Shown piece by piece: positions 31,486 through 42,245 of a stretch of 64,000 nt of DNA. The notes below the pieces were generated by a model. That model did not search any database. It was not told the origin of the DNA and saw only the letters and a program-made list of their open reading frames with translations. The DNA comes from Lumbricus rubellus. Its lineage: Eukaryota > Annelida > Clitellata > Crassiclitellata > Lumbricidae. Position numbers and translations under genes: made by a program. The stretch's first letter is position 1, and each line of letters opens with the position of its first letter. The stretch lies in NCBI GenBank assembly GCA_945859605.1, contig OX243825.1, positions 27,524,754 to 27,588,753 of the forward strand, read 5' to 3'.

Positions 31486-33975
31486 TCAAGAAAAGCAACA
31501 AGCACATATCGTGCACAGGTCAACAAATGTCTCAGTCTGAGAGATATCATGGTGTTGAAAACAATGTTCCATAAATTCTTTTTCCACTTCAAACATTTCG
31601 TTGCATATTCCACAACCGTAGCAGTTCAATGTGCAAATAGTTTCATTACCACATATCTTTGGATGACTTTGAAATAATAATTTGTCGCCTAGACTTTCAA
31701 TCTCGGCCTTTAGAACACAAGACGTTATTGAAACCTCCTTTTCGCGATCACTGTAGATATCTTCAATTGATAAATTGTCCATTTTAGCAGCACTGCTTTT
31801 CTCACATCTCTCAGTAATGCTAACATCTGGTGTGCTTGCTTTAAACCTGCGTAGATCAAGTTTTAACGTGATATGTTCGTTATTTTCCAAAAAATTCAAT
31901 TTAATTGTGCGACATTGCGACAAGTGATTCTTCAGAAAGTAATCACACGCAAATGTTTTGCTACACAAGAAACACGTATAGACATTATGCCGTGCGTGGA
32001 CTGCAGTTGCATCTGATTTTAGATGTGTAGCTTTACATTCTTCCCATTTGTGTGGGTTTTCTTCAGTGTAAATTCCTTCATGGTATTGAAGAGAGACGTT
32101 TTGTGCAGGAGCTTTCTGAAATAATTCCCATCTTTGTGGTTTTTCAAAAGTGCAAGGTGTTGTGTGGCAGTTTAATGCGTCCCCACCTGCATGAGCTTCC
32201 TGATATAAATTACATTTGCTAGGTATTTCCCCCAAATGGATTTTTATATGGTCATGCAGAGCAACTTTCCCTGCACATGCTTTGCCACATATATTGCACA
32301 TGCGTGGCTTTTCTAAAGTGTGGATTCTTGAGTGCTGTTCCAGATGAGAATTCCTTGAAAATGTTTTGTAACACAATTTGCATTTACATGGTTTTTCTTC
32401 ACTGTGAGTTTCTATGTGGCGTTTTAAAAAGTCACTTCGAACAAACACTTTGTAACATATATCGCATTCGTATGGATTTTCCCCAGTGTGTGCTCTTATA
32501 TGGCACTCCAGATTACATTTTGTTGCAAATTTTTTCTCACACAAAGTACACTTGAAAGACTTTTCTCCAGTATGGGTTCGCCCATGCTGTTCCAGATAGC
32601 TTTCTTTTGAAAATGACTTGTCACATAGGTTGCACTTGTACGGCTTTTCCCGAGTGTGGGTCAGCATATGCAGTTTCAGATAACTGTTCCTCGAAAATGA
32701 TTTCTGACATATATCGCAAAAAGCTTCACTGTGAGTTCTCTTATGGTATCTTAAATCAACAGTTTGACCAAATGCTTTCTGGCATATATCACACTTGTAT
32801 GGCTTTTCGGTAGTATGAGTTAATGAATGTGATTCCAGACTATGTTTTTGTATATATGCTTTGTAACACATATTGCACTTGTATGGCTTTTCTCCAGTAT
32901 GGATTTTACTATGGCGATTCAGCAAATAATTGATTGAAAATGTTTTCTGACATAAGTCACACTTGTATGGTTTTTCGCCAGTGTGCGCCTGCAAATGTAT
33001 TTCGAAATACCATTTCTTTGAAAATGATTTGTCACATAAGTTGCACTTGTATGGTTTTTCATCAGTGTGGGTCTGCATATGCAGCTTCAAATAACATTTC
33101 CTTGAAAATGATTTGTCACATAAGTTGCACGTGTACGGTTTTTCATCAGTGTGGGTCTGCACATGCAGCTTCAAATAACGTTTCCATAAAAATGATTTGT
33201 GACATACGTCACATTTATATGGTTTTTCTTCACTGTGAGTTCTTTTGTGGTATTTTAAGGCAATACTCTGAGCAAATGCTTTCTGGCATATATCACACTT
33301 GTATGGCTTTTCGGTAGTATGAGTTAATGAATGTGATTCCAGACTATTTTTTTGTATATATGCTTTGTAACACATATTGCACTTGTATGGCTTTTCTCCA
33401 GTATGGGTTCTAGTATGGCGAACCAGCAAACAATTGAATGAAAATGTTTTCTGACATAAGTCACACTTGTATGGTTTTTTGCCAGTGTGAGACTGCAAAT
33501 GTATTTCGAAATACCATTTCTTTGAAAATGATTTGTCACATAAGTTGCACTTGTACGGTTTTTCATCAGTGTGGGTCTGCATATGCAGCTTCAAATAACT
33601 GTTCCTTGAAAATGATTTGTGACATAAGTCGCATTTATATGGTTTTTCATCAGTGTGGGTCTGCACATGCAGCTTCAAATAACGTTTCCTTAAAAATGAT
33701 TTGTGACATATGTCACATTTATATGGCTTTTCCTCACTGTGAGTTGTTTTGTGGTATCTTAAGGCAACACTCTGAGCAAATGCTTTCTGGCATATATCGC
33801 ACTTATATGGTTTTTCTCCAGTGTGGGTTCTTGCATGGGAATTTAGATGATCCCTCTGAGAAAAAGCTTTCTTGCATAAGTTGCATCTATATGCTTTTTC
33901 TCCAGTGTCGGTTTTTGCGTCAACACAAAATTCTGAATTTTGTAACATTTCTTGGTTGAGAAATCCTCCGTCCAT
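31486..33975 (-). CDS. C2H2 zinc-finger protein, ~20 canonical fingers (ZNF-1)
   Basis: 829-aa single-exon frame starting MDGGF; no other in-frame Met lies between it and upstream stops. About twenty C-x2-C-x12-H-x3-H fingers with TGEKPY-type linkers follow one another from residue ~29 to ~590, then three decayed fingers (for example CNLYQEAHAGGDALNCH, which lost a Cys), a C2HC finger (CFLCSKTFACDYFLKNH) and a ~100-residue spacer. It ends in the family finger YGCGICNEMFEVEKEF and a Cys-rich tail. Probably a nuclear DNA-binding regulator; target unknown. Fingers 2-7 and 8-13 are a duplicated six-finger block; a third partial copy (fingers 14-15) has a shortened linker from a deletion. An upstream non-coding exon is possible because TVEDQT before the Met is conserved in the paralogues. 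Confidence 0.9.
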   Translation of the reverse strand: MDGGFLNQEMLQNSEFCVDAKTDTGEKAYRCNLCKKAFSQRDHLNSHARTHTGEKPYKCDICQKAFAQSVALRYHKTTHSEEKPYKCDICHKSFLRKRYLKLHVQTHTDEKPYKCDLCHKSFSRNSYLKLHMQTHTDEKPYKCNLCDKSFSKKWYFEIHLQSHTGKKPYKCDLCQKTFSFNCLLVRHTRTHTGEKPYKCNMCYKAYIQKNSLESHSLTHTTEKPYKCDICQKAFAQSIALKYHKRTHSEEKPYKCDVCHKSFLWKRYLKLHVQTHTDEKPYTCNLCDKSFSRKCYLKLHMQTHTDEKPYKCNLCDKSFSKKWYFEIHLQAHTGEKPYKCDLCQKTFSINYLLNRHSKIHTGEKPYKCNMCYKAYIQKHSLESHSLTHTTEKPYKCDICQKAFGQTVDLRYHKRTHSEAFCDICQKSFSRNSYLKLHMLTHTREKPYKCNLCDKSFSKESYLEQHGRTHTGEKSFKCTLCEKKFATKCNLECHIRAHTGENPYECDICYKVFVRSDFLKRHIETHSEEKPCKCKLCYKTFSRNSHLEQHSRIHTLEKPRMCNICGKACAGKVALHDHIKIHLGEIPSKCNLYQEAHAGGDALNCHTTPCTFEKPQRWELFQKAPAQNVSLQYHEGIYTEENPHKWEECKATHLKSDATAVHARHNVYTCFLCSKTFACDYFLKNHLSQCRTIKLNFLENNEHITLKLDLRRFKASTPDVSITERCEKSSAAKMDNLSIEDIYSDREKEVSITSCVLKAEIESLGDKLLFQSHPKICGNETICTLNCYGCGICNEMFEVEKEFMEHCFQHHDISQTETFVDLCTICACCFS

Positions 33976-34423
33976 CGTTTGATCTTCAACAGTGTGAACA
34001 TTTTTTATGTAATTTGTGTCTTACTATTTAAATAATAATATTATAGGCAATTCACTCACGCAACTAATGTAAAATCCTGAACCTAAATTTATGTTACAGT
34101 CGTGTCTGAAGGTTATGTTCAGAGCTAAGCAAAACAATGGTAAAATTGCTTAAATTTAAATAAAATGTTGGACTGAAGTCCGACATACGTTTAGGTAAAT
34201 CATTCCGATTTTCATTTAGGTCCAAATTATTTCTCATTAATTGAACATATTATATCTAAGTATTTAACAATTTTCTTTTATCAATCCAACTTCTATTTTA
34301 GAAATATTCTTTTCACCAATCCCACGTTATATTCAAGCAAAATTATTCCCATCAATCCGACTTCTAGGCATAAGCCTGCCTCACAAAAATTATTATTGTC
34401 AATCCAACTTGCATAAGACCATG

Positions 34424-34562
34424 CAGTATGAGAATCGTGGAAAAACTGAGGGGGGGTTGGACTATGATCTCCGTGGAGTTGAGGTGTGAAGAGCAGACTT
34501 TACTACAGAGCCATACGATTGGGGAAGTTGACCCCCTCAGCTCCCCGGTAATTCTCACCCTA
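34424..34562 (+). mobile_element. 139-bp MITE (second copy of the 2119-2270 family)
   Basis: The ends CAGTATGAGAATCG and GGTAATTCTCACCCTA match those at 2119-2270. The core differs more than the ends. No clear target duplication. Confidence 0.6.
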
Positions 34563-35794
34563 CATAGGATCAACCTTGAAACTCTGCAATTCGTGTCGCT
34601 AAATTATTTGATGCTGTCAATACAAAATGGAAGCTGGAAGGGTGAAAATGATTTGTACTTACCGAAATGGAAATCTGGTTTGAGAAACTAATTCTCTGTG
34701 CTTACATATACATGTAGGCCTAGAAGATGGATTGATGGAAATAACTAAATTCTTGATTCAATAGAACTGGGATCTATGAAGTTTTTTGCTTGTAAGCTTA
34801 CAGTCTAAGTGGGAATCGACGGGATTATGTTCTCGCATAAACAGAAGTTGTACTTCTGATATAATTCTTGATGAAGTAGCCTAGAAGTTGCATCAATGAT
34901 GACAATTGGAAATCAAGCATATAAATTAATCAACTGTACCTCTATAGGCCTGAGAATAAACCTGGAAAAATTAATTCTGCATCTTCTGCATGCGTCCGAT
35001 AGGCTAAACTTTAGATTAACCAACTTTAGTTTTGCATCATCTGCGCATGCTAATGCTACTGCGTCCAACAAATTTCTAAAACAAGATGTCCGCCCAAGAC
35101 TGAGATGGAATAGAGCGTTGCGATGCTAGCAGTGGATCTCGAAAGAATCAGACGGTTTTTAGCCTACACTTATTTATCAGCCATGCTTTACTTACTCAAA
35201 AATTATATTCACAATGCAGATCGAGTCGAGTCGTTCGTTCTCTGTGGTTGGTCCAAATCGTCCAACAACCTTGAACGGGCTTTCATTCATTTTAGGCTAT
35301 TTGGTTCTTGTCAGTTTCACCCCCCCCCCCCAACAAATAATTTTTTTCTTATGAGTCGGTTTCGAAATTGCTAAGAAGAAATATATAGCGTTAGGGTCGG
35401 TTGGTCGGTTAGGACTCAGGTTAGGCGTCGTGAGGGTCGGATAAGGTTAGGGAAAGGTTACTCCAGTCATTCTCGCTGAAACTGAAGCTGGGTTGGTGAA
35501 CAACGATTTTAAATTAAATTGAAGTTATTGATGAAAAATATTTGCTGGCGAAATAAAAGAGGGATTTATCAAGCAAATTCTTGCCCAAACAGAAGCTGGC
35601 TCGATGAAAATGATTCTCGCCAAAGGCCAAAACTAGAAGTTGGATTTATTAAAAATAACGCTGCAACGTCAGGCCTAGGCTACTTTTTGGGGTCGTGAAA
35701 CTGACAAGTAGGCTACCCTTCTATTGACTACGCGACACCTCCCAAACTGTTATCAATTTCACAAACTGTTGAAGGCTGGCTTTTTTCGCTCGGT

Positions 35795-35870
35795 CTCGAT
35801 CGGTGGTGCCTCTGAGTAAGGAGCCAGAAGGGGCGCCATATAAATTCTGATAGATTGATTTATCTATTGA
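35795..35870 (+). mobile_element. SINE/LINE 3' tail
   Basis: GGTGCCTCTGAGTAAGGAGC, then AGAAGGGGCGCCATATAAAT, followed by GATT-type tetranucleotides; the 3' terminus shared by the SINE and LINE of this window. Confidence 0.6.
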
Positions 35871-36322
35871 TTGATAGGAAAGCTATTAAGAAACGACTAG
35901 GCCTAACCTAAGTGATAGGCCTAAGGCTTCTTTTATTTAGGCTAGTTTATTCATTGTCTTTAGGCCTATAATAGATTTTGTAAAGAGCTATTCAACCAAA
36001 ACAACGAGTTCTTTATTTTGCATTTGAAAGTCGGAGTGACATTAAGAGCTGGAATGAGTGCAAAACGATAGCCTCGGCTACTGCATGCAAATCAGAGCGA
36101 ACGCTCTGGTAGAAGCCCTTTGCCTTGGTCGATGCGCCGCCACAATTATGACAGAATGTTTGCCCTGACAAGAAATAATTTGGGGCATAAAATAGCTTTT
36201 GCATTGTTTACTTGCAGGCCTACAAGTGCCTTGGCTATAAAGTTCAAAAAAATTCTGTCCATGACTCCAATATTCAATGTAGGCTATTCATAAACTGTAA
36301 ACGTTGTAGGCCTAACCTATTT

Positions 36323-36379
36323 GGTGTTACGACAACTGGTCTACAGACAACTCGTCTAACGACAAGTGGTCTACAGACA
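36323..36379 (+). mobile_element. Truncated terminus of the ACGACAACT element
   Basis: GGTGTTACGACAACTGGTC and two further ACGACAA sub-repeats match the ends of the elements at 4273 and 44079, but the LINE at 36385 begins directly after and no second end is seen. Confidence 0.75.
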
Positions 36380-36384
36380 TTATG

Positions 36385-37125
36385 ATTATTCATTCATTCA
36401 TTCATTCATTCCGAAAACTTATATAGCGCCTCTTCAAGAAGTCTACTCAGAGGCGCTCCCAGCCCAGCCACGGCTAAAAAAATAGGTCTTAAGTAACTTG
36501 TAGAAGGCAGGCAAATTATTCCGAGGTAGCGAGCGTAGCGCAAGCGGGAGCCCATTCCATGTGGACGGGCCAACAACCGAGAAGGCTCTACGCTGCCTGG
36601 TAGCAGAGCGGGTTCGAGGGACCAGCAGCTCCCCATTGGCCGAAGAGCGTAAAGCTCGACGGGAGGCTATGTCGGAGACAGGGCGACAAAGATCAGATAA
36701 GTAGGACGGAGCACAGCCAGTGAGGCACCGCCAGACAAGTGCTGCTATTCTGTATGAGATGCGCTGCGAGACAGGAAGCCAGTGCAGAACATCACGCATG
36801 TAAGCAGAGACCGGGGCAAATTTTGGAATATGACCAATAAGCCGAGCAGCAGAGCGCATGACCCGGCCAAGACGCCCTATTAAACTAGATGGGTGACCAA
36901 CAAGAACTGAGCAGCAATGATCAATTCTGCTGGTTACAAACGCGTGAACAAGGACCACAGCAGCATCGTGAGATAGAGACCGCAGGACAACACGCAACTG
37001 GCGGAGCTGGTAATAACAGCTTCGCGTTACTAGGTTAACATGCTGTGAGAGACTAAGTTCTTGGTCAATTGTCACTCCGATTATATAGTGTTTTTGTACA
37101 TTGTTCACTTTTAAAATGCACATTT
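36385..37125 (-). mobile_element. 5'-truncated CR1/L2/Jockey-type LINE, best copy
   Basis: A 226-aa minus-strand frame: IIGVTIDQELSLSQHV, ITSRIDHCC-like VTSRIDHCCSVLVG, LHWLPVSQRISYRIAALVW, GCAPSYLSDLC and [19 protein letters not shown], the thumb and C-terminal region of non-LTR reverse transcriptase after the catalytic domain. The 3' end has the GCGCCTCTGAGTAG / CTTGAAGAGGCGC stem, then GAATGAATGAAT repeats. The catalytic YADD domain is missing (5' truncation). The last codons differ in frame from the copy at 15888. Confidence 0.85.
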
Positions 37126-37544
37126 CATGTTATCGCGTAATGTAGGCCTATAACATGTGCAAGTTATTTTGGGGAACAATTATAAAATTTGATTTAAATA
37201 CAAAGGGATAGCAATTCGACACTTAAGTTCTTCAGTACATTCACATCCGAAACCCGTAGGCCTAGACTACTCGCCTAGTCCTAATAATGAGAGCCTGTGC
37301 TGATACGCTCATCTGGAAGAGCTGTGGTGTAGGATGGATACTAGACCTATAATGTTGCAATGACCAACAAAGCGACCAATTCACTGTCGGATTTAGTTGG
37401 TGATAAAGGAAAATGGATTTAACAGAATTGCATGTTTCTCTGTTGGCAGCAGGACTTCCCTTTTCCACCATAAACTTAATTCCTTACTCCTCGCAGAAGC
37501 CCAAAGGGCTGAGGCAAATTTATTTGTATTATCGCAGTAGATAA

Positions 37545-37830
37545 AATGTTAACAATAGCAGAACACCTTCAGTGAACAACTTGAATGACAAAAGTAGGCC
37601 TATTCGAATTCACTGGACATCTGTGACAAAGACAACCAAGATTTCAAAGCAAATGCTAAAGATTAACTACAGAACAATAATTATTGGCAAGTATTCACAA
37701 GAAAAATCACTGTTGTTTAAAAGTAGCTAAAGCACAACCTTGTCAAAGTGCAGCAAGTGCAAATGCTATTGCAAACTATGGAAAAATACCACGTAGGCTA
37801 TTAATAGCCTATACATGTTTAAATTCTGTG
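37545..37830 (-). other. Likely 3' UTR of ZNF-2
   Basis: Resembles the region 31240-31480 downstream of ZNF-1: CACTGGACA(T/C)CTGT(G/C)AC, then GGCAAGTATTCACAAGA and AATCACTG are shared in order. The duplication that made the two genes therefore reached beyond the coding part. Confidence 0.6.
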
Positions 37831-37831
37831 A

Positions 37832-39091
37832 TCAAGAAAAACAACAAAGACATATCTTGCACAGGTCAACAAATGTGTCATTCTGACAGACATCATCGTG
37901 TTGATAACAATGTTCCAGAAATTCTTTTTCCACTTCAAACATTTCGTTGCATATTCCACAACCATAAGGACTCAATGTGCAACTAGTTTCATTACCACAT
38001 AGGCCTATCATTGGTTGACTGTGAAAAAATTTGTCACCTGGACTTTCCACCTCGGTCTTTAGAAAGCAAGGCAGAGATTCCATTACAGAAAGCTCTTTTT
38101 CGCGATCACTGTAGACATCTTCAGTTGATAGAGTGTCCATTTTGGTTGGACTGCTTTTCTCGCATCTCTCAGTAATGCTAACATCTTTTGTGCTTGCTTT
38201 AAACCTGAGTAAATTAAGTTTTAGCATGATAGGATCTCTATTATTTTCTAAGAAATTCAATTCACTTGTGTGCTGCGACAAGTGATTCTTCAGCAAGTAA
38301 TCAAACTCAAATGTTTTGCTACACAAGAGACATGAATGGACAGAATTCCTTGCATAGATTGCAGTTGCATCTGATTTTAGATGTGTAGCTTTATATTCTT
38401 CCGATTTGAGTGGTTTTTCTAGGGTGTGAATTCTTTCATGATATCGCATAGAGCCTTTTTGTGCAAGAGGTTTCTCAAATAATTCACACATGTGTGGTTT
38501 TTCAACAGTGCAAGGTGTTGTGTGGCAATTCAATGCATCCTCGTCTCCATGAGTTCTCTGGCATAAACTACATATTGTGTTTGGATTTTCCCCCAAATGA
38601 ATTTTTGTATGGTTATTCAGAGCATCTTTCCATGCAAATGCTGTGCCACATATATTGCACATGTATGGCTTTTCTCCAGTGTGGACTCGTGAATGCTGTT
38701 TCATAGAAAATGATTTGTGACATAAGTTGCATTCACCTGGTTTTTCTTTCCTGTGAATTCTTTTGTGCTGTGCTAAAACACTGCTCTGAACAAACGTTTT
38801 GTAACATTTATCACACTGGTATGGCCTTTCTCCGATGTGAATTCTTTTATGGCATTCGAAATTACGCTTTTGTGCAAATTTTTTCTCACATAAATTGCAC
38901 TTGTAAGGTTTTTCTCCATGCTGTGTACTCGTATAAAAATTTGAATATCTCTGTTCAAATTCTTTGCAATCTAAATTGCAGTTGTATGGGTTTTCTCCAG
39001 TGTGTGTTTTTGCATGACGCACCAGGAAATAATAGCTTGAAAATATTTTGTGACAAAGGTTGCACTTGTACAGTTTATCTACAGTAGACAT
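37832..39091 (-). CDS. C2H2 zinc-finger protein, partly decayed (ZNF-2)
   Basis: 419-aa frame. About five intact C2H2 fingers (for example CNLCEKKFAQKRNFECH, CNICGTAFAWKDALNNH, CLLCSKTFEFDYLLKNH) alternate with decayed ones (CNLDCKEFEQRYSN; a shortened CNLCHKSFSMKQH; CELFEKPLAQ). The C-terminal 190 residues parallel ZNF-1, including ALNCHTTPCT, ATHLKSDAT, RFKAST and the terminal YGCGICNEMFEVEKEFLEH. The ancestral start MDGGF survives at 39156 but that frame stops after 25 codons; the finger frame only has a Met at 39091. Either translation begins there or the gene is becoming a pseudogene. The best match is with ZNF-1, so it is a diverged tandem copy. Confidence 0.75.
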   Translation of the reverse strand: MSTVDKLYKCNLCHKIFSSYYFLVRHAKTHTGENPYNCNLDCKEFEQRYSNFYTSTQHGEKPYKCNLCEKKFAQKRNFECHKRIHIGERPYQCDKCYKTFVQSSVLAQHKRIHRKEKPGECNLCHKSFSMKQHSRVHTGEKPYMCNICGTAFAWKDALNNHTKIHLGENPNTICSLCQRTHGDEDALNCHTTPCTVEKPHMCELFEKPLAQKGSMRYHERIHTLEKPLKSEEYKATHLKSDATAIYARNSVHSCLLCSKTFEFDYLLKNHLSQHTSELNFLENNRDPIMLKLNLLRFKASTKDVSITERCEKSSPTKMDTLSTEDVYSDREKELSVMESLPCFLKTEVESPGDKFFHSQPMIGLCGNETSCTLSPYGCGICNEMFEVEKEFLEHCYQHDDVCQNDTFVDLCKICLCCFS

Positions 39092-39246
39092 TTTTCCGAT
39101 TTTCCGATACGAACTCTGAAACTCGAATTTCTTTGGTTGTGAAATCCTCCATCCATCGTATGACCTTCAACAGTGTGAGCATGTTTATATATAATAATTA
39201 GTGTCTTACTGTTTAAATAAAAAATTTTTTATTAAGTCTACCAACA

Positions 39247-39783
39247 CCGGAATGCCATAAAAGAATTCACATAGGAGAAAGGCCATACCAGTGCGATAAA
39301 TGTTACAACATGAGCAGGGAAACAAAGAAAAGACTGGTAAGAGCACTTATCTTCCCAGTGGTCCTGTATGGATGCGAGACATGGACAAAGACACGGGATA
39401 TGGAAAAGAAAATCAACACGTGTGAGATGTGAATTTGGAGAAAGATGCTAAGAATTTCATGGACGGAGAAGAGAACTAACGAATCGGTGCGCGAGGAGCT
39501 CGGAATAGAGAGGGAGGAGACACTGCAGCAAACAGCAACTTGGAGGAAATTGAGCTACTTCGGCCATGTGATGAGATCTAACGGTTTGGAAAAGGAGCTG
39601 ATGACGGCATGCGGTGAGGGAAGGAGAAGATGCGGAAGACCAAGGAAGAAATGGTTGAATGAGGTACAGGAAAAGTCTGGCATGAGACTGGAGGAGCTAA
39701 GAGAGGCGACTAGGGAGAGGATCAACTGGAGAGGATACAACAGGGCTTTCGCCAGAGCTCCAGAAGCTGACGGCACCAGGTGA
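39247..39783 (+). mobile_element. Zinc-finger fragment fused to reverse-transcriptase tail
   Basis: 39250-39309 encodes ECHKRIHIGERPYQCDKCY, nearly identical to an internal part of ZNF-2 but on the opposite strand. It runs in frame into MSRETKKRLVRALIFPVVLY, GCETWTKTRDMEKKINTCEM, then a TGA (39430-39432) where a Trp codon is expected, then WRKMLRISWTEKRTNESV, GHVMRSNGLEKEL and RRRCGRPRKKWLNEV, ending in TGA near 39783. The latter part is the usual C-terminus of RTE/I-type non-LTR elements. The sequences either side (39195-39240, 39790-39855) match the 5' flank of ZNF-3 without this insert. Non-functional. Confidence 0.75.
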
Positions 39784-39794
39784 CCAGGTGAACA

Positions 39795-41000
39795 CTGCAA
39801 AATTTCAAGTATGTAACTGCAATTGCTTTTTAATTGCATTGATATCTTGCGGTACTCTATCGTTTTAACGTAAGAAATTAATGCATGGGATTTAGCATTT
39901 ATGGCACATAAGCTGGATTGAGGAAACGAATTCTAAGCAAATAGAAGTCTGATTTATAAATTTTTACCTCAATAGAAGTGGGTTTTATGAAAACTTTAGG
40001 GCTGATATTGGAGCTGGATTGAAGAAAAATAATTGTTATTTAAACAGAAATCGGATTGAAAAATTTCTTGATGAAATAGAAGCTGGATTGATTAAATCAA
40101 TTCTTTGGTAAATAGCTGTCTGAGTGAAGAGAGTGATACATGCCAAAAAAGAAGCCGGATTGATGAAAAAAACCCTGCCGTGCCAATCAAAGATTTAGGG
40201 CTTAGTATAACTCATTAAGCAAAAACGATAGATAACCTTTTGCTTCTTAATCGTAATCGTAATCTCCAAATTTCTAAAGCGCTACTCGAAAGCCAAGCGC
40301 TGGGCACCAGCTTATTCACGAGCGCTGCATTGAGTCAGAAGGGTTGTCCCGACTTGTCCGTGAGAGTAGTCCGTGGTGGTCCGGGTCGAGTTACCTTTTA
40401 TAACTCTCTTAACTTTTATACAGCTTGTAGGCCCCTATTTCAGATTTTATTTATTCATACTATGTTACAAATAATGTCTAGCCTAGGCCTACACATCCAG
40501 TGTATGCATAGTATAGTATAGTCCCAAATTATAAAATTACAGAAATCGATAGGCTATCTTCTGAGAAGGCTTTAAACATGATGTGTGGTGAAATAGAAGC
40601 TGGATAAACGGCATTCCAGCTGAAATGGAAGCCGGATGCATGCTGAAATACATCACTGAAATCAACAATCCAGTTTCCATTTCTCAAGTTTAATTTTCGT
40701 CAATCCAGTTTCTATTTCACCTATACCTATATAAGGAACCTTCATCCAGCATCCATTTCGCAAGCGTTTTAATTAATCCATATTTTATTTAACTTTTATG
40801 TCCATCATCCAGGTTCTATTTCTCAACCGTTCAATTCATCAATCCAGCTACTATTTCAGATCTAAAAATACGTTAATCCAGCTTATATTTCACTTGCGTT
40901 TTTTCAACAATTCACCTTCACCTGTAAAAGGTCTTCATCCAGCTTCCATTTCTCAATTGCTTTCTCATTATTCCGGCTTCTATTTTGGTGGACCAGCTGG
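39795..41000. repeat. Dispersed ~35-bp AGAAGCTGG units and interspersed repeat copy 3
   Basis: 39900-40175 has units in the plus orientation (AGAAGCTGGATTGATTAAAT and similar), 40590-41000 first plus then inverted (ATCCAGCTTCCATTTCTCA). At 40240-40395 lies the third copy of the CTTATTCACGAGCGCTGC interspersed repeat. No gene. Confidence 0.7.
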
Positions 41001-42245
41001 TCGTTTTATAAGTGTGGAGTGCAAAAGAAACCGTTTTTATGCGCCCATCCAATACACCGCACTAAATAGCGACACATCATGTTGATTTACTTAATGTTAT
41101 AATTTGGGACCGCCGTTCCCAGGTATTCCTAATTCTAAACCTATTTCAATTAAAGCCATAGGTAGGCCTAATGCTTTTAACTCATTCGATTTCAGTAGTA
41201 GGTCTACATGTATATTTTTAAATTCTGAATCCAAGATTTTCATTCTTCAGTGAGAGGTGAGTGGATTCAATTTGAAACCCAATGTGTACGGGAATTTTGT
41301 TTGATGTTAGCAGATAATAAGCTTATTTAAGAGCAGACAAGTAGGCAATGACACGTAAGTTATTCGTCAAAACACACGTTTATCAAAATTAATATATAAA
41401 CCGGCATTCACAAATGTTTCATAAATTTGCAATGACACGTACGTTATTCGGCAAAACACACGTTTACCAAACATATAAACCGATAGTACCTGTAGGTCTT
41501 GTAACAAAACTGGTAAAATGAAATAAATTTTGCATCTGCGTCCGATAACCGTAATAAAACAAAATGTCCGCCAAAGACTCAAATAGAATAGAGTGATGCG
41601 ATACTAGCAGATGGCGCTGCATGGTGGGTCTAGCCATTGATATGTATTAAGTTTACTGGATAGCAAAGCTTCGGATATTGGCCGATGGCGAATCACACGT
41701 GACTTCCTGTCAGGGAGGCGAGTGCTTGTTCATAACATAATGTAAGTCCATGTTGAGGAATGAATCTGGGGTAAACGTGTAGTTTAGCGTAATTAATTAT
41801 GTTCACGCTTATAATGGCACAAAAAGCGTCTTAAAATATTTCTGTCAACGTGCTGTTGCCAAAGTGATGTATGATTATACTTCGAATATCTGAAAAAGAA
41901 GGATTTCGATCGAAAGATTGTAATATTTTGTCGTAACAAACCGCCGATCCAAGTTGTTGTTCAACTGCGACCCTTTCCGGAAGTGGCATGCGGCAAGCAA
42001 AAATTATTAAGTAAGTAAGTAAAAGTCCAGCTTTTTCAATTGCATCAGTTGTTTTATGTATCCAACTTCTGTTTCAATAATAACTATTTTTCATCAATCC
42101 AGCCCAATTTCAGCTTGCTTATTTTTATTACCCCAGCTTCTATTTCTCGCCAGTTATTTTCGTCAATCCAGCTTCTCTTTGAGATATGAAAATAACCTCA
42201 TCCAACTTCCATTTCTTAAGCGGTTTTTCATCAATCCGGCTTCTA

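Larger units (their letters stand above)
34010..36320. other. Non-coding region with ~35-bp AGAAGCTGG units
   Basis: Diverged AGAAGCTGGATTGATG units in both orientations at about 34270-34420, 34620-34780 and 35480-35660. A MITE lies at 34424-34562 and a SINE/LINE tail at 35795-35870. The segment at 34930-35125 resembles 41470-41630 and 50700-50800 (a GCGTCCGA ... AAGATGTCCGCC repeat). No gene. Confidence 0.6.

Noticed and set aside
32277..33959. Cys-rich frames antisense to ZNF-1 (and similar ones antisense to ZNF-2, ZNF-3 and ZNF-4)
   Set aside because: They mirror the periodic finger codons and share the finger period; shadows of the real genes.
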